A stretch of DNA of 8,779 bases, taken from NCBI GenBank assembly GCA_034434635.1, contig DAOTYX010000014.1, positions 1 to 8,779 of the forward strand, in the 5' to 3' direction. The position numbers and the translations under genes were made by a program. How positions within the stretch are numbered: the stretch's first letter is position 1; each line of letters starts with the position of its first letter. Under the pieces are notes generated by a model. The model was not told where the DNA came from. It saw only the letters and a program-made list of their open reading frames with translations, and ran no database searches. Source of the stretch: DAOTYX01 sp034434635. Its GTDB lineage: Bacteria; Chloroflexota; Anaerolineae; B4-G1; DUEL01. Below are positions 1 through 6,312 of this stretch, one piece after another.

Positions 1-1427
1 GCCGCCACGGTCATCTGCTCAGCGCCGGGCTGGCGGTTCAGCCAGCGCGCCGCCGCTCCCATCCCTTCCCCCCAGTCCAGCGAGAGCACCCGCGCCGCCA
101 CCGGCGGTCCGCCCAGCAGGGGGTTGGCATAGGCCAGCGGACAGGTGACGAAGGGAAGCAGGAGGACGAGGGAGAGGAGAGGGACAAGGAGATACGGCGA
201 CCGGGAGACGCGGAGACGGGGAGACGCAGAGAGGGCGACGGCTACGGCGAGGGTGAGAGGAGGGATGGCTGGAAGGACGTAGCGGTCGTGTTTCTTGGCC
301 CCCAGGCTCATCATCGTCACAAACAGCACGGCGAAGGCCAGCAGCGTCAGCAGGACGAAGCGGTGGTCGGCAGGGATGCGGCGCAGCCGCGCCAGGCCAA
401 TGACCAGGCCCACCAGGAGCAGCGGCGAAGCGCGGAAGAGTAACACAGCCGGGTAGAACACTGGGCCAGGATCGTAGGTCAACCGCCCGGCGAAGAAGAT
501 GGGGCGCTGGGTCATCTCGACGTGCCGCCCGGCGAAGGCTCCCAGCGTCTGCACCACGCCCGCCGGGTCAGCCCACAGGGCCGGATAGAGCGCGAAGAGC
601 GCCAGGACGAATGCGACGAGAAAGGCCAGCGCGCAGGTCGCCAGCGACCAGAGGGCAGGCTGCGGCTGGCGGCGCACGACGACCGGGATGGCGCGGACCG
701 CCAGCAGCCCGACGAGGAAGCCCGCCGCCATTACCCCCGGCGTCTTGCTCAGCGTCGCCAGGGCGGAGAAGAGGCCGGCCAGCCCCCACCAGAGCGCCGG
801 CCGCGGCCCGTCCAACCCATTGAACGCCGCCAGCAGCGCCAACAGGACGAAGGTCGAGAGGAGCGCGTCGGTGTGCAGCAGGCCCGAATGGCCCACCAGC
901 AGGGGGTCGAAGGCCAGCAGACCGCTCATCAATAACGCCGCCGTCCATCCGAAGCGGCGCGCAGTTAGCAGGGAGGCCAGCAACAACCCCAGCGTCGTCA
1001 CCAGCGCCACGGCGACGCGGCCAAAGGGGAGGAAGAAAGCCAGATGGCGAAAGGCCTCGCCGTTCTCCGGCGTCAGCCAGGCCAGACGGTGCAGCCAATC
1101 CAGGTGAGCCGCGCTCTCCGCCGGGGCCAGCAGCCGCTGCAAGGCCACACCCGCCGCGCCCAGCCACATCGTCGTCACGCCGGGGTGACCGGTGACCGGG
1201 ACACTCGCCCAGTCGCCTGCCGCCAACGCGTCGGCAAACTGCACCGAACGCTGCACCCACATCGGCTCGTCAGGGGTCACGTAGCGGCCCAGCGGAGCCA
1301 GGCGCACGAGGAAGGCGAGGGTGACAAGGAGAAGAAGGCAGATGCGCGTGGTGTGTTGTGCGTGGTGCGTGGTGCGTGGTCCGTCGTCCGTCGTCCCTCG
1401 TCCGCCGTCCGTGGTCCGTCCCGTCAT
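1..1427 (-). CDS. PMT/ArnT-like family 39 glycosyltransferase, C-terminus off the left edge
   Basis: This is a multi-pass membrane glycosyltransferase of the PMT/ArnT superfamily (GT39/GT83 fold). Such enzymes take a sugar from a polyprenyl-phosphate donor and put it on a protein or lipid outside the cytoplasmic membrane. About 475 codons are visible on the minus strand, open to the window edge. The first membrane helix (about residues 29-47) ends in the acidic pair D53-E54 (TPDEP), where this superfamily has its catalytic acidic residue. Other family signatures are HTDALLSTF (185 on), SKTPG (227 on), and KKHDRYVLPAIPP (378 on). The start is the ATG at 1427, which overlaps the stop of the upstream phosphodiesterase gene as ATGA; no in-frame ATG, GTG or TTG follows before the first helix. 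Residues 3-27 are encoded by a heptamer repeat array and look unlike the family. A second repeat encodes residues 398-413. The acceptor is not shown by the sequence. Confidence 0.86.
   Translation of the reverse strand, partial: MTGRTTDGGRGTTDDGPRTTHHAQHTTRICLLLLVTLAFLVRLAPLGRYVTPDEPMWVQRSVQFADALAAGDWASVPVTGHPGVTTMWLGAAGVALQRLLAPAESAAHLDWLHRLAWLTPENGEAFRHLAFFLPFGRVAVALVTTLGLLLASLLTARRFGWTAALLMSGLLAFDPLLVGHSGLLHTDALLSTFVLLALLAAFNGLDGPRPALWWGLAGLFSALATLSKTPGVMAAGFLVGLLAVRAIPVVVRRQPQPALWSLATCALAFLVAFVLALFALYPALWADPAGVVQTLGAFAGRHVEMTQRPIFFAGRLTYDPGPVFYPAVLLFRASPLLLVGLVIGLARLRRIPADHRFVLLTLLAFAVLFVTMMSLGAKKHDRYVLPAIPPLTLAVAVALSASPRLRVSRSPYLLVPLLSLVLLLPFVTCPLAYANPLLGGPPVAARVLSLDWGEGMGAAARWLNRQPGAEQMTVA
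189..236. repeat. Octanucleotide tandem repeat, about six degenerate units (GAGACGSG-like)
   Basis: The plus strand reads in 8-bp steps as GAGATACG, GCGACCGG, GAGACGCG, GAGACGGG, GAGACGCA and GAGAGGGC, with weaker similarity on both sides. The three central units are the clearest. On the coding (minus) strand this is a pyrimidine-rich run that encodes residues 398-413 of the GT39 protein, a Ser/Arg/Pro-rich stretch between two hydrophobic segments. The frame stays open through it. Confidence 0.65.
1350..1419. repeat. Heptanucleotide tandem array, ten degenerate units (consensus KGTSCGT)
   Basis: Ten head-to-tail 7-bp units read on the plus strand as GGTGTGT, TGTGCGT, GGTGCGT twice, GGTCCGT, CGTCCGT, CGTCCCT, CGTCCGC, CGTCCGT and GGTCCGT. 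The array lies entirely within the first codons of the GT39 gene (minus strand), where it encodes a Gly/Thr/Asp/His-rich tail before the first membrane helix. Because 7 is not a multiple of 3, the encoded peptide repeats only every 7 residues. Such heptamer arrays are better known from intergenic DNA of some cyanobacteria and, from memory, Chloroflexota. Confidence 0.88.
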
Positions 1428-3052
1428 CCCAGATACCCCAGCGCCCGCAGGCGGCCCTCCACCTCAGCCGACTCCTCGGCAGAGAGGCCGCTCTCCTCAG
1501 CGGTCAGCGGCGCCGCTGGCGTCGTGCACACCGGCCGGGTGAGCGTCAGCAGCGAGGTGAGGACGCGCCCGTCCATGTCATCGGGCACCGGCAGGCCGAG
1601 CAGGTGCAGGATCGTGGGCGCCAGGTCCACGATGCGCGCCCCCTCCACCTGGCCAGGCCGCACACCGGCCCCCCAGGCGATCAGGAGGCCATGCAGCCGA
1701 TGGCAGCCGGAGTCGCCGCGGATCTGGCGGGTGACCAGCCGACTGTCGGTGGCAAAAAGAGGGAAGGCAATAGCCCGATAGCCATCAAAGATGATATGGA
1801 GGTCGGCTCCCTGAGCGGCGTAGGGGCCGTGGGCTGCCTCCTCGCCGGGGATGACCCGTTCCAACAGCGGCTTACCCGTGGTCGGGTGCAACACACCCCG
1901 CAGCGCTTCCGTCACCTCCCGCCGCACCGCCTGGTACTCCGCCCCCGGCTCGACGATGCCGTGCGGCTCGCGCCCCTTCAGGTTGACATACACCTGTCCC
2001 ACGTGGCCGATGGCGTAGGCCCGCGTGCGGCTCCAGTCCACGTTGTCAAACGAGAGGAACTTGCTCACCACCTTGTTGCGGGTGGACTTGGAGACCAGCC
2101 AGACGTAGTTCTGCAACCCTACCCGCTCGATGAGGCTCCAGACCGAGGCTGGGGTCAGACCGGCGCGGAACAGGCCCGACCGCAGCCGGGTCAGCGGGTC
2201 GCGCTTGAGGCACAGTAGCCCCGCATCCAACAGCACCAGATTGAGGTTGACCACCCAGTGGAGCGGCCCGAAGCCGTGGTCGCTCATCACCAGCACCGTG
2301 GTCTCCTCGTCCAGCCGCTCCAGGAAGCGGCCGATCGCCTGGTCCACCCGGCGGAAGACTGACTGCATCATCGGCAGGAAGCGGGCCGCTGCCGCCGGAT
2401 CGTGGCAGGGATGGTCGGGATCGGCGAACTTCCAGAAGGCATGCTGGAGGACATCGGTGGCCTGGAAGTGGACCATCAGGAAGTCCCAGGGGTGATCCGC
2501 CATCAGCCGCAACGTGTACCGCTCGCGCCGCTCCACCAGGTCGAGCAGGTCGGCGATGAACGGCTCCTCATTTCCCTCTTTGTACTGGACATTGGGACCC
2601 AGCCGGTACGGGCCCAATTCGTCGCGGTATCGCGCCAGCAGCCCGCCGGGATAGGCGATGTGGCCCGAGGGAGGAGCCAGCAGGCCGCTGATGAGGAAAC
2701 CGTTGACCGGCGTGGGCGGGTAGGTGACCGGCACGTTGATCACCCCCACCCGCCGCCCGGCCTCCGAGAGGAGTTGCCAGAGCGTGCGGGCGCGGATGGA
2801 AGTGCTGTTGACCAGGGAGAACTGGCCGCCCTCCGGCTTGATGAAGTCGAAGACGCCGTGCTTGCCGGGATTCTTGCCGGTGGCGAAGGATGGCCAGGCA
2901 GGAGAGGTGACCGGCGGGAGGGTGGACTCCAGCAACCCCCACGCCCCCTCTCCCATCAGGCGGGCCAGGTTGGGAAGGTGTCCCTCCAGGGCCCACGGCC
3001 GCAGCAGGTCCAGCGTGCCGCCATCTAAGCCGATGACCAGCACCCGGCTCAT
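1424..3052 (-). CDS. Alkaline-phosphatase-superfamily type I phosphodiesterase/nucleotide pyrophosphatase
   Basis: This 542-residue protein belongs to the metal-dependent AlkP superfamily, in the type I phosphodiesterase/nucleotide pyrophosphatase group. These enzymes use two metal ions and a Thr or Ser nucleophile to cleave phosphate mono- or diesters. Visible sites are D10 in GLDGGT at the N-terminus, PPVTSPAW with T49 as likely nucleophile followed by TGKNPGKHG, D200 and H204 in ATDVLQH, D258-H259 in MSDHGFGP, and H451 in SGCHRLHG. The C-terminus has DLAPTILHLLGLP and ends in a VEGRLRALGYLG tail. No signal peptide or membrane helix precedes D10, so the enzyme is probably cytosolic. Its ATG overlaps the GT2 stop as ATGA, with GGAGG just upstream, and its own stop overlaps the GT39 start the same way. 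The substrate is unknown; context suggests a phosphorylated sugar or lipid-linked intermediate. A phosphoglycerol- or sulfate-ester-acting relative cannot be excluded. Confidence 0.9.
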   Translation of the reverse strand: MSRVLVIGLDGGTLDLLRPWALEGHLPNLARLMGEGAWGLLESTLPPVTSPAWPSFATGKNPGKHGVFDFIKPEGGQFSLVNSTSIRARTLWQLLSEAGRRVGVINVPVTYPPTPVNGFLISGLLAPPSGHIAYPGGLLARYRDELGPYRLGPNVQYKEGNEEPFIADLLDLVERRERYTLRLMADHPWDFLMVHFQATDVLQHAFWKFADPDHPCHDPAAAARFLPMMQSVFRRVDQAIGRFLERLDEETTVLVMSDHGFGPLHWVVNLNLVLLDAGLLCLKRDPLTRLRSGLFRAGLTPASVWSLIERVGLQNYVWLVSKSTRNKVVSKFLSFDNVDWSRTRAYAIGHVGQVYVNLKGREPHGIVEPGAEYQAVRREVTEALRGVLHPTTGKPLLERVIPGEEAAHGPYAAQGADLHIIFDGYRAIAFPLFATDSRLVTRQIRGDSGCHRLHGLLIAWGAGVRPGQVEGARIVDLAPTILHLLGLPVPDDMDGRVLTSLLTLTRPVCTTPAAPLTAEESGLSAEESAEVEGRLRALGYLG

Positions 3053-4059
3053 GCTCCCTCCGGCGGTTCCAACACCTCGCGGACGGCGTAGATGGGCTTG
3101 CCCTGCGCCTCATGGTAGGTGCGGGTGATCACCTCCCCCAGCAGGCCCAGGACCACGAACTGCACCCCCAGCACGATGAGCAGCACGGCCAGCGTCAGCC
3201 AGGGGCTGGTGCCGATGCGGTAGGCGCGAAAAGCCTCCATCCCGCCGACGATGCCACGGACGATCTTGGTCCCACCCAGGATCAGGCCGATGACCCCGCC
3301 CACGCCGCCCAACCCCAGGCCGATCAGCCCAAAGAGTTGCATCGGGCGCGAGGAGAAGCTGAGCAGGTAGGTGACCGTGAACAGGTCGAGAAGCACGCGC
3401 GGCGTGCGGGACAGGCCGTACTTCGACCGGCCGTAGGTGCGAGCGCGGTCGCTGACCGGCACCTCTGCCACCCGCACCCCCATCCAGCCGGCCAGGGCGG
3501 GGATGAAGCGATGGAGTTGCCCGTAGAGATGGATGTTCTTGACCACCTCGGCGCGGTAGACCTTGAGCGAGCAGCCGTAGTCGTGCAGGCTGACGCCAGT
3601 GGAACGGGAGATGAGGTAATTGGCAGCCATCGAAGGGAGGCGGCGGGTGAAAAAAGGCTCCTTGCGCCCCTGCCGCCATCCGCTGACGATGTCACACTCC
3701 CCCTCCTCCAGCACCTGGAGGAGACGGGGGATGTCGGCAGGGTTGTTCTGGCCATCGGCGTCTATGGTGATCACCAGCCGGCCGCGGGCGTAGTCGAAAC
3801 CGGCGGCGAAAGCCGCCGTCTGGCCGAAGTTGCGCCGGAAGCGGATGACACGCAGGTGCGGATCGTCCGCCTGCAGCCGGCGCAGCACCTCCAGGCTGCC
3901 GTCGCTGCTGCCGTCGTCCACCGCCACGATCTCGTAGGTGCGGCCCAGGTCGCGCATGACCGCGGTCAGTTCGGCGTGCAATGCCGGCAAAGCGCCGGCC
4001 TCGTTGTAGACGGGCATCACGACAGAGAGATCGAGGGTCACATCTTTGTCACCGGTCAT
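3049..4059 (-). CDS. Family 2 glycosyltransferase, polyprenyl-phosphate sugar synthase (DPM1/GtrB/ArnC-like)
   Basis: This 336-residue enzyme should transfer a sugar from a nucleotide donor to a polyprenyl phosphate on the cytosolic face of the membrane, making the lipid-linked donor used by PMT/ArnT-type enzymes. The GT-A catalytic domain fills residues 10-230: VVMPVYNE (13-20), VDDGSSDGS (47-55), the DXD-type metal site D100-A-D102 in IDADGQ, DYGCSLKVYR (160-169), HRFIPAL (183-189), and the R..GRSKYG motif (206-215) typical of this subfamily. Two membrane helices follow at about 237-262 and 286-309, as in GtrB and bacterial DPM synthases. The ATG lies inside the 3' end of surE (11-bp overlap), with AGGTGG seven bases upstream. 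The 3' end overlaps the phosphodiesterase start by ATGA. The sugar (mannose, glucose or another) cannot be read from the sequence. Confidence 0.92.
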   Translation of the reverse strand: MTGDKDVTLDLSVVMPVYNEAGALPALHAELTAVMRDLGRTYEIVAVDDGSSDGSLEVLRRLQADDPHLRVIRFRRNFGQTAAFAAGFDYARGRLVITIDADGQNNPADIPRLLQVLEEGECDIVSGWRQGRKEPFFTRRLPSMAANYLISRSTGVSLHDYGCSLKVYRAEVVKNIHLYGQLHRFIPALAGWMGVRVAEVPVSDRARTYGRSKYGLSRTPRVLLDLFTVTYLLSFSSRPMQLFGLIGLGLGGVGGVIGLILGGTKIVRGIVGGMEAFRAYRIGTSPWLTLAVLLIVLGVQFVVLGLLGEVITRTYHEAQGKPIYAVREVLEPPEGA

Positions 4060-4885
4060 CCTGGCACCACCTATCCCCCTCGCGCAGCCGCGCCTCCACC
4101 GCCCGCAGGTCGGCGCGGGAGGTCAGGTCGAGGCTCATCGGCGACACCGATACCACCCGCTCCACCGCCAGCGCGTGGATGTCCGAATCCGGCTCCACCT
4201 GCCGCGGGTCCCAGCGCGCCTCGTATCCCAGCCGCCCCGGCTGAGAGAGGTCGCTGCGGACCGGCGGGACAGCGCGGTAGTAGGTGCAGCGGGAGACGCG
4301 GGTCAGCCGCCAGGGGGTGGTTGGGGTGGCGTTGTCGGGCACATCCACCTTGAGCAGGTCAACATCGCCGGGAAAGTCGCCGGCCAACAGGCAGCGGGCG
4401 AAGAAGCGGGTGAAGTGCATCGCCGCCGTGAAGTCCACCTCGTCCGAGGGGTTCTTGTGCATCTCCACCGGCGTCTGCAGGGAGACCGCCAGCGCGGGGA
4501 TGCCCATCGCCGCCCCCTGCAACGCCGCGCCGACGGTGCCGGAGATGGTCACGTCAGCGCCCAGGTTCTCGCCGAAGTTGATGCCCACCACCAGCAGGTC
4601 GGGCGGACGAGAGGCCAACTCCAGCACCGCGTGGAGCACCGCCTGCGCTGGCGTGCCATCCACGCCGAACGCCGCCACCTCCCGGCCGTTCAGCGACAAC
4701 GTATGACGGCGGATGACCCCGCTGGCAGCCGCCGAGAAGCAGCGGCTGGCGCCCGACCACTGCTGGAGGGGCGCGGCGACCAGCAGTTCGCCCAGGTCGT
4801 GCAACGCCTGCGCCGCCGCGTGCAACCCCGGCGAGGCAATGCCATCATCGTTAGTCAGCAGGATCAACAGCCGTCGGCCAGCCAT
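4049..4885 (-). CDS. surE: SurE 5'/3'-nucleotidase, survival protein family
   Basis: SurE removes phosphate from nucleoside 5'- and 3'-monophosphates, and some members cut short polyphosphate; it is cytosolic and metal-dependent. The protein has 278 residues, slightly longer than the usual 250 or so. The N-terminal LLTNDDG signature supplies D13 and D14. S44 in QWSGAS and N103 in GINFGENLGADV complete the metal site, and SGTVGAALQG (115-124) matches the family's SGTVGAA block. The ATG at 4885 starts the reading MAGRRLLILLTNDDG, the normal N-terminus for the family. There is no Shine-Dalgarno sequence, and a TATCAT -10 box ends nine bases before the ATG, so the mRNA is probably leaderless. It heads the minus-strand operon, and its 3' end overlaps the GT2 start by 11 bp. 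This is unlike the classical Proteobacterial arrangement of surE with pcm and nlpD. Confidence 0.95.
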   Translation of the reverse strand: MAGRRLLILLTNDDGIASPGLHAAAQALHDLGELLVAAPLQQWSGASRCFSAAASGVIRRHTLSLNGREVAAFGVDGTPAQAVLHAVLELASRPPDLLVVGINFGENLGADVTISGTVGAALQGAAMGIPALAVSLQTPVEMHKNPSDEVDFTAAMHFTRFFARCLLAGDFPGDVDLLKVDVPDNATPTTPWRLTRVSRCTYYRAVPPVRSDLSQPGRLGYEARWDPRQVEPDSDIHALAVERVVSVSPMSLDLTSRADLRAVEARLREGDRWCQDDR

Positions 4886-4894
4886 AGCAGGGGA

Positions 4895-4923
4895 ATGATA
4901 CCAGAAAGGGGAGTTTTGGGCAA
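4895..4923 (-). promoter_or_regulatory. Promoter of the surE-GT2-phosphodiesterase-GT39 operon
   Basis: On the minus strand the -35 box TTGCCC (4923-4918) and the -10 box TATCAT (4900-4895) are separated by exactly 17 bp. The expected transcription start is near 4888, only about three bases before the surE ATG at 4885, so little or no leader RNA is made. The -35 box overlaps one end of the inverted repeat at 4919-4940. Seen by eye only; no promoter scoring was done. Confidence 0.7.
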
Positions 4924-4940
4924 ACGGTTGTCCGTTTGCC
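4919..4940. promoter_or_regulatory. Perfect 9-bp inverted repeat between divergent promoters, possible operator
   Basis: The arm GGCAAACGG (4919-4927) is followed by a TTGT spacer and then CCGTTTGCC (4932-4940), its exact reverse complement. The outer TTGCC at each end is also most of the -35 box of the promoter on that side. A dimeric regulator bound here would block both promoters at once. It is not a terminator, since both flanking genes are transcribed away from it. No particular regulator family can be named with confidence, and no regulator gene is in the window. Confidence 0.7.
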
Positions 4941-4964
4941 GCCGCGCTGGCTTGCGGCTATAAT
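4936..4964 (+). promoter_or_regulatory. Promoter of the GT4 glycosyltransferase gene
   Basis: The -35 box TTGCCG (4936-4941) and a perfect TATAAT -10 box (4959-4964) are separated by exactly 17 bp. The expected start of transcription is 4971-4972, at the A of the GT4 ATG at 4972, so the transcript should be leaderless. No Shine-Dalgarno-like sequence precedes that ATG, which fits. The -35 box overlaps the right end of the inverted repeat at 4919-4940. Confidence 0.82.
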
Positions 4965-4971
4965 GATGGCT

Positions 4972-6309
4972 ATGCTGCGCATCGCCCAGATCAGCGTCCA
5001 TACCTGTCCCCTGGCTACCCTCGGCGGCAAGGAGACCGGGGGGATGAATGTCTACGTCCGCGACTTGAGCCGCGAACTGCTGCGTCGCGGCCACCGGGTA
5101 GACGTGTACACCCGTTCGCAGAATCCGGACGTGCCCCGCGTCCACACCGGCCTGGGCTACGGCGGGCGGGTGATCCACATCCCCGCCGGCCCAGAACGCC
5201 CTTATCCCAAGGCGGAGGTGTTCGACCATCTGCCGGAGTTCGTCGCCGGCGTGCTGGCGCAGGTCGAGGCGGACGGGATCACCTATGATCTCATCCACAG
5301 CCACTACTGGCTCTCCGGCTGGGCAGCACGGGAGTTGCAGCGGGTGTGGAATGTACCCGTCCTGCACATGTTCCACACCCTGGGGCGGATGAAGAACGCC
5401 GTTGCCCGCCACCCACAAGAGGAGGAGCCGCCACGCCGTATCGAGGTGGAGGAGGCGATCGTCCGCTTTGCCGACCGCATCATCGCCGCCACGCCCACTG
5501 AGCAGGGACAGTTGGTCGAACTGTACGGGGCCGACCCGGCGCGCATCCGCGTCGTCCCGCCGGGGGTGGACCTGGAACGATTCCACCCCATTCCCCCAGT
5601 GCAGGCGCGGGAGCGGATCGGACTTGACGCCGCCTGTCGCAGCATCCTGTTCGTGGGCCGCATCGAGATGCTCAAGGGGATCGAGACGCTGCTGCAGGCC
5701 ATCTCCCTCATCGCCCGCCGCCGACCCGACCTCATCTGCCAGATGTGCGTGCCGATCATTGGCGGCGATCCGGACAGCCCGCAGGATAACGCCGAGATGG
5801 CCCGCCTGCAGGAGATGCGCCAGGAACTGGGCATCGGCGACGTGGTCACCTTCCTGGGGGCGCAGGATCAGGACACGCTGCAGTACTACTACGCCGCCGC
5901 CGAGATGGTGGTCATGCCCAGCGACTACGAGAGTTTCGGCATGGTGGCCCTGGAGGCCATGGCCTGCGGCACGCCGGTCATCGCCTCCGACGTCGGCGGG
6001 CTGGCCCACCTGGTGCAGCACGGACGCACCGGTTATCGTGTGCCAGCGCGCGACCCCGTCGCCTTGGCGGCGAAGATCACCCGCCTGCTCACCGACGAAG
6101 GGTTGCGTCGGCGGATGGGACAGCGCGCTGCCTGCTGGGCCGAAGCGTACGCCTGGCCGCTCATCGCCGACCGGATCGAGAAGGTCTACGCAGAGGTGCT
6201 GGAGCGCCAGACAGGGATTTCCGGAGACGAATCTGCTTCATCCGCTCAACCCGCCGACTCTCTCCGGCCGTTTCCGGGCGAGGACATCAAGGTTCGAGAG
6301 GAGGGATAG
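4972..6309 (+). CDS. Family 4 glycosyltransferase (MshA/sucrose-phosphate-synthase-like)
   Basis: This 445-residue GT-B enzyme transfers a sugar from a nucleotide donor with retention of configuration. The N-terminal domain has the glycine-rich loop GGKETGGMNVYV (18-29), which resembles the GG.E.GG.NVY loop of MshA and sucrose-phosphate synthases, and HSHYWLSG (109-116). The C-terminal donor-binding domain has VGRIEMLKG (228-236, with R230 and K235) and the EX7E motif E320 to E328 in ESFGMVALEAMACGTPVIAS. Residues 411-445 form a tail poor in recognisable motifs. The ATG at 4972 is preferred: in-frame codons at 4936, 4963 and 4966 lie inside the promoter, and MLRIAQISVH matches the family N-terminus. 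The stop lies 3 bp before the next gene. The acceptor is unknown; a sugar phosphate or inositol phosphate is possible, but mycothiol synthesis is not expected outside Actinobacteria. Confidence 0.93.
   Translation: MLRIAQISVHTCPLATLGGKETGGMNVYVRDLSRELLRRGHRVDVYTRSQNPDVPRVHTGLGYGGRVIHIPAGPERPYPKAEVFDHLPEFVAGVLAQVEADGITYDLIHSHYWLSGWAARELQRVWNVPVLHMFHTLGRMKNAVARHPQEEEPPRRIEVEEAIVRFADRIIAATPTEQGQLVELYGADPARIRVVPPGVDLERFHPIPPVQARERIGLDAACRSILFVGRIEMLKGIETLLQAISLIARRRPDLICQMCVPIIGGDPDSPQDNAEMARLQEMRQELGIGDVVTFLGAQDQDTLQYYYAAAEMVVMPSDYESFGMVALEAMACGTPVIASDVGGLAHLVQHGRTGYRVPARDPVALAAKITRLLTDEGLRRRMGQRAACWAEAYAWPLIADRIEKVYAEVLERQTGISGDESASSAQPADSLRPFPGEDIKVREEG
6299..6304 (+). promoter_or_regulatory. 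Shine-Dalgarno site for the membrane protein gene
   Basis: AGGAGG lies eight bases before the ATG at 6313 and inside the last codons of the GT4 gene. It is the strongest ribosome binding site in the window and contrasts with the leaderless GT4 start, as expected for the second gene of a transcript. Confidence 0.75.
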
Positions 6310-6312
6310 GAG

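Noticed and set aside
1184..1197. Direct duplication of GGTGACC.
   Set aside because: Two copies only, inside the GT39 reading frame, and explained by ordinary codons.
568..1260. A 230-codon minus-strand frame beginning MGAAFGAVCRR.
   Set aside because: It is a shifted frame of the GT39 gene; the other minus-strand frame carries the family motifs and hydrophobic helices.
3112..4353. A 413-codon open frame on the plus strand opposite the GT2 and surE genes.
   Set aside because: It spans two recognisable minus-strand genes and shows composition typical of an antisense shadow in GC-rich DNA.
4936..4971. Earlier in-frame starts (TTG 4936, ATG 4963, ATG 4966) for the GT4 gene.
   Set aside because: They lie within the -35 and -10 boxes of the promoter, and relatives start at the MLRIA-like segment.
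4864..6021. A 385-codon open frame on the minus strand opposite the GT4 gene.
   Set aside because: It lies antisense to a gene with clear GT4 motifs, is rich in His/Asp/Gly from reversed GC-rich codons, and matches no family.
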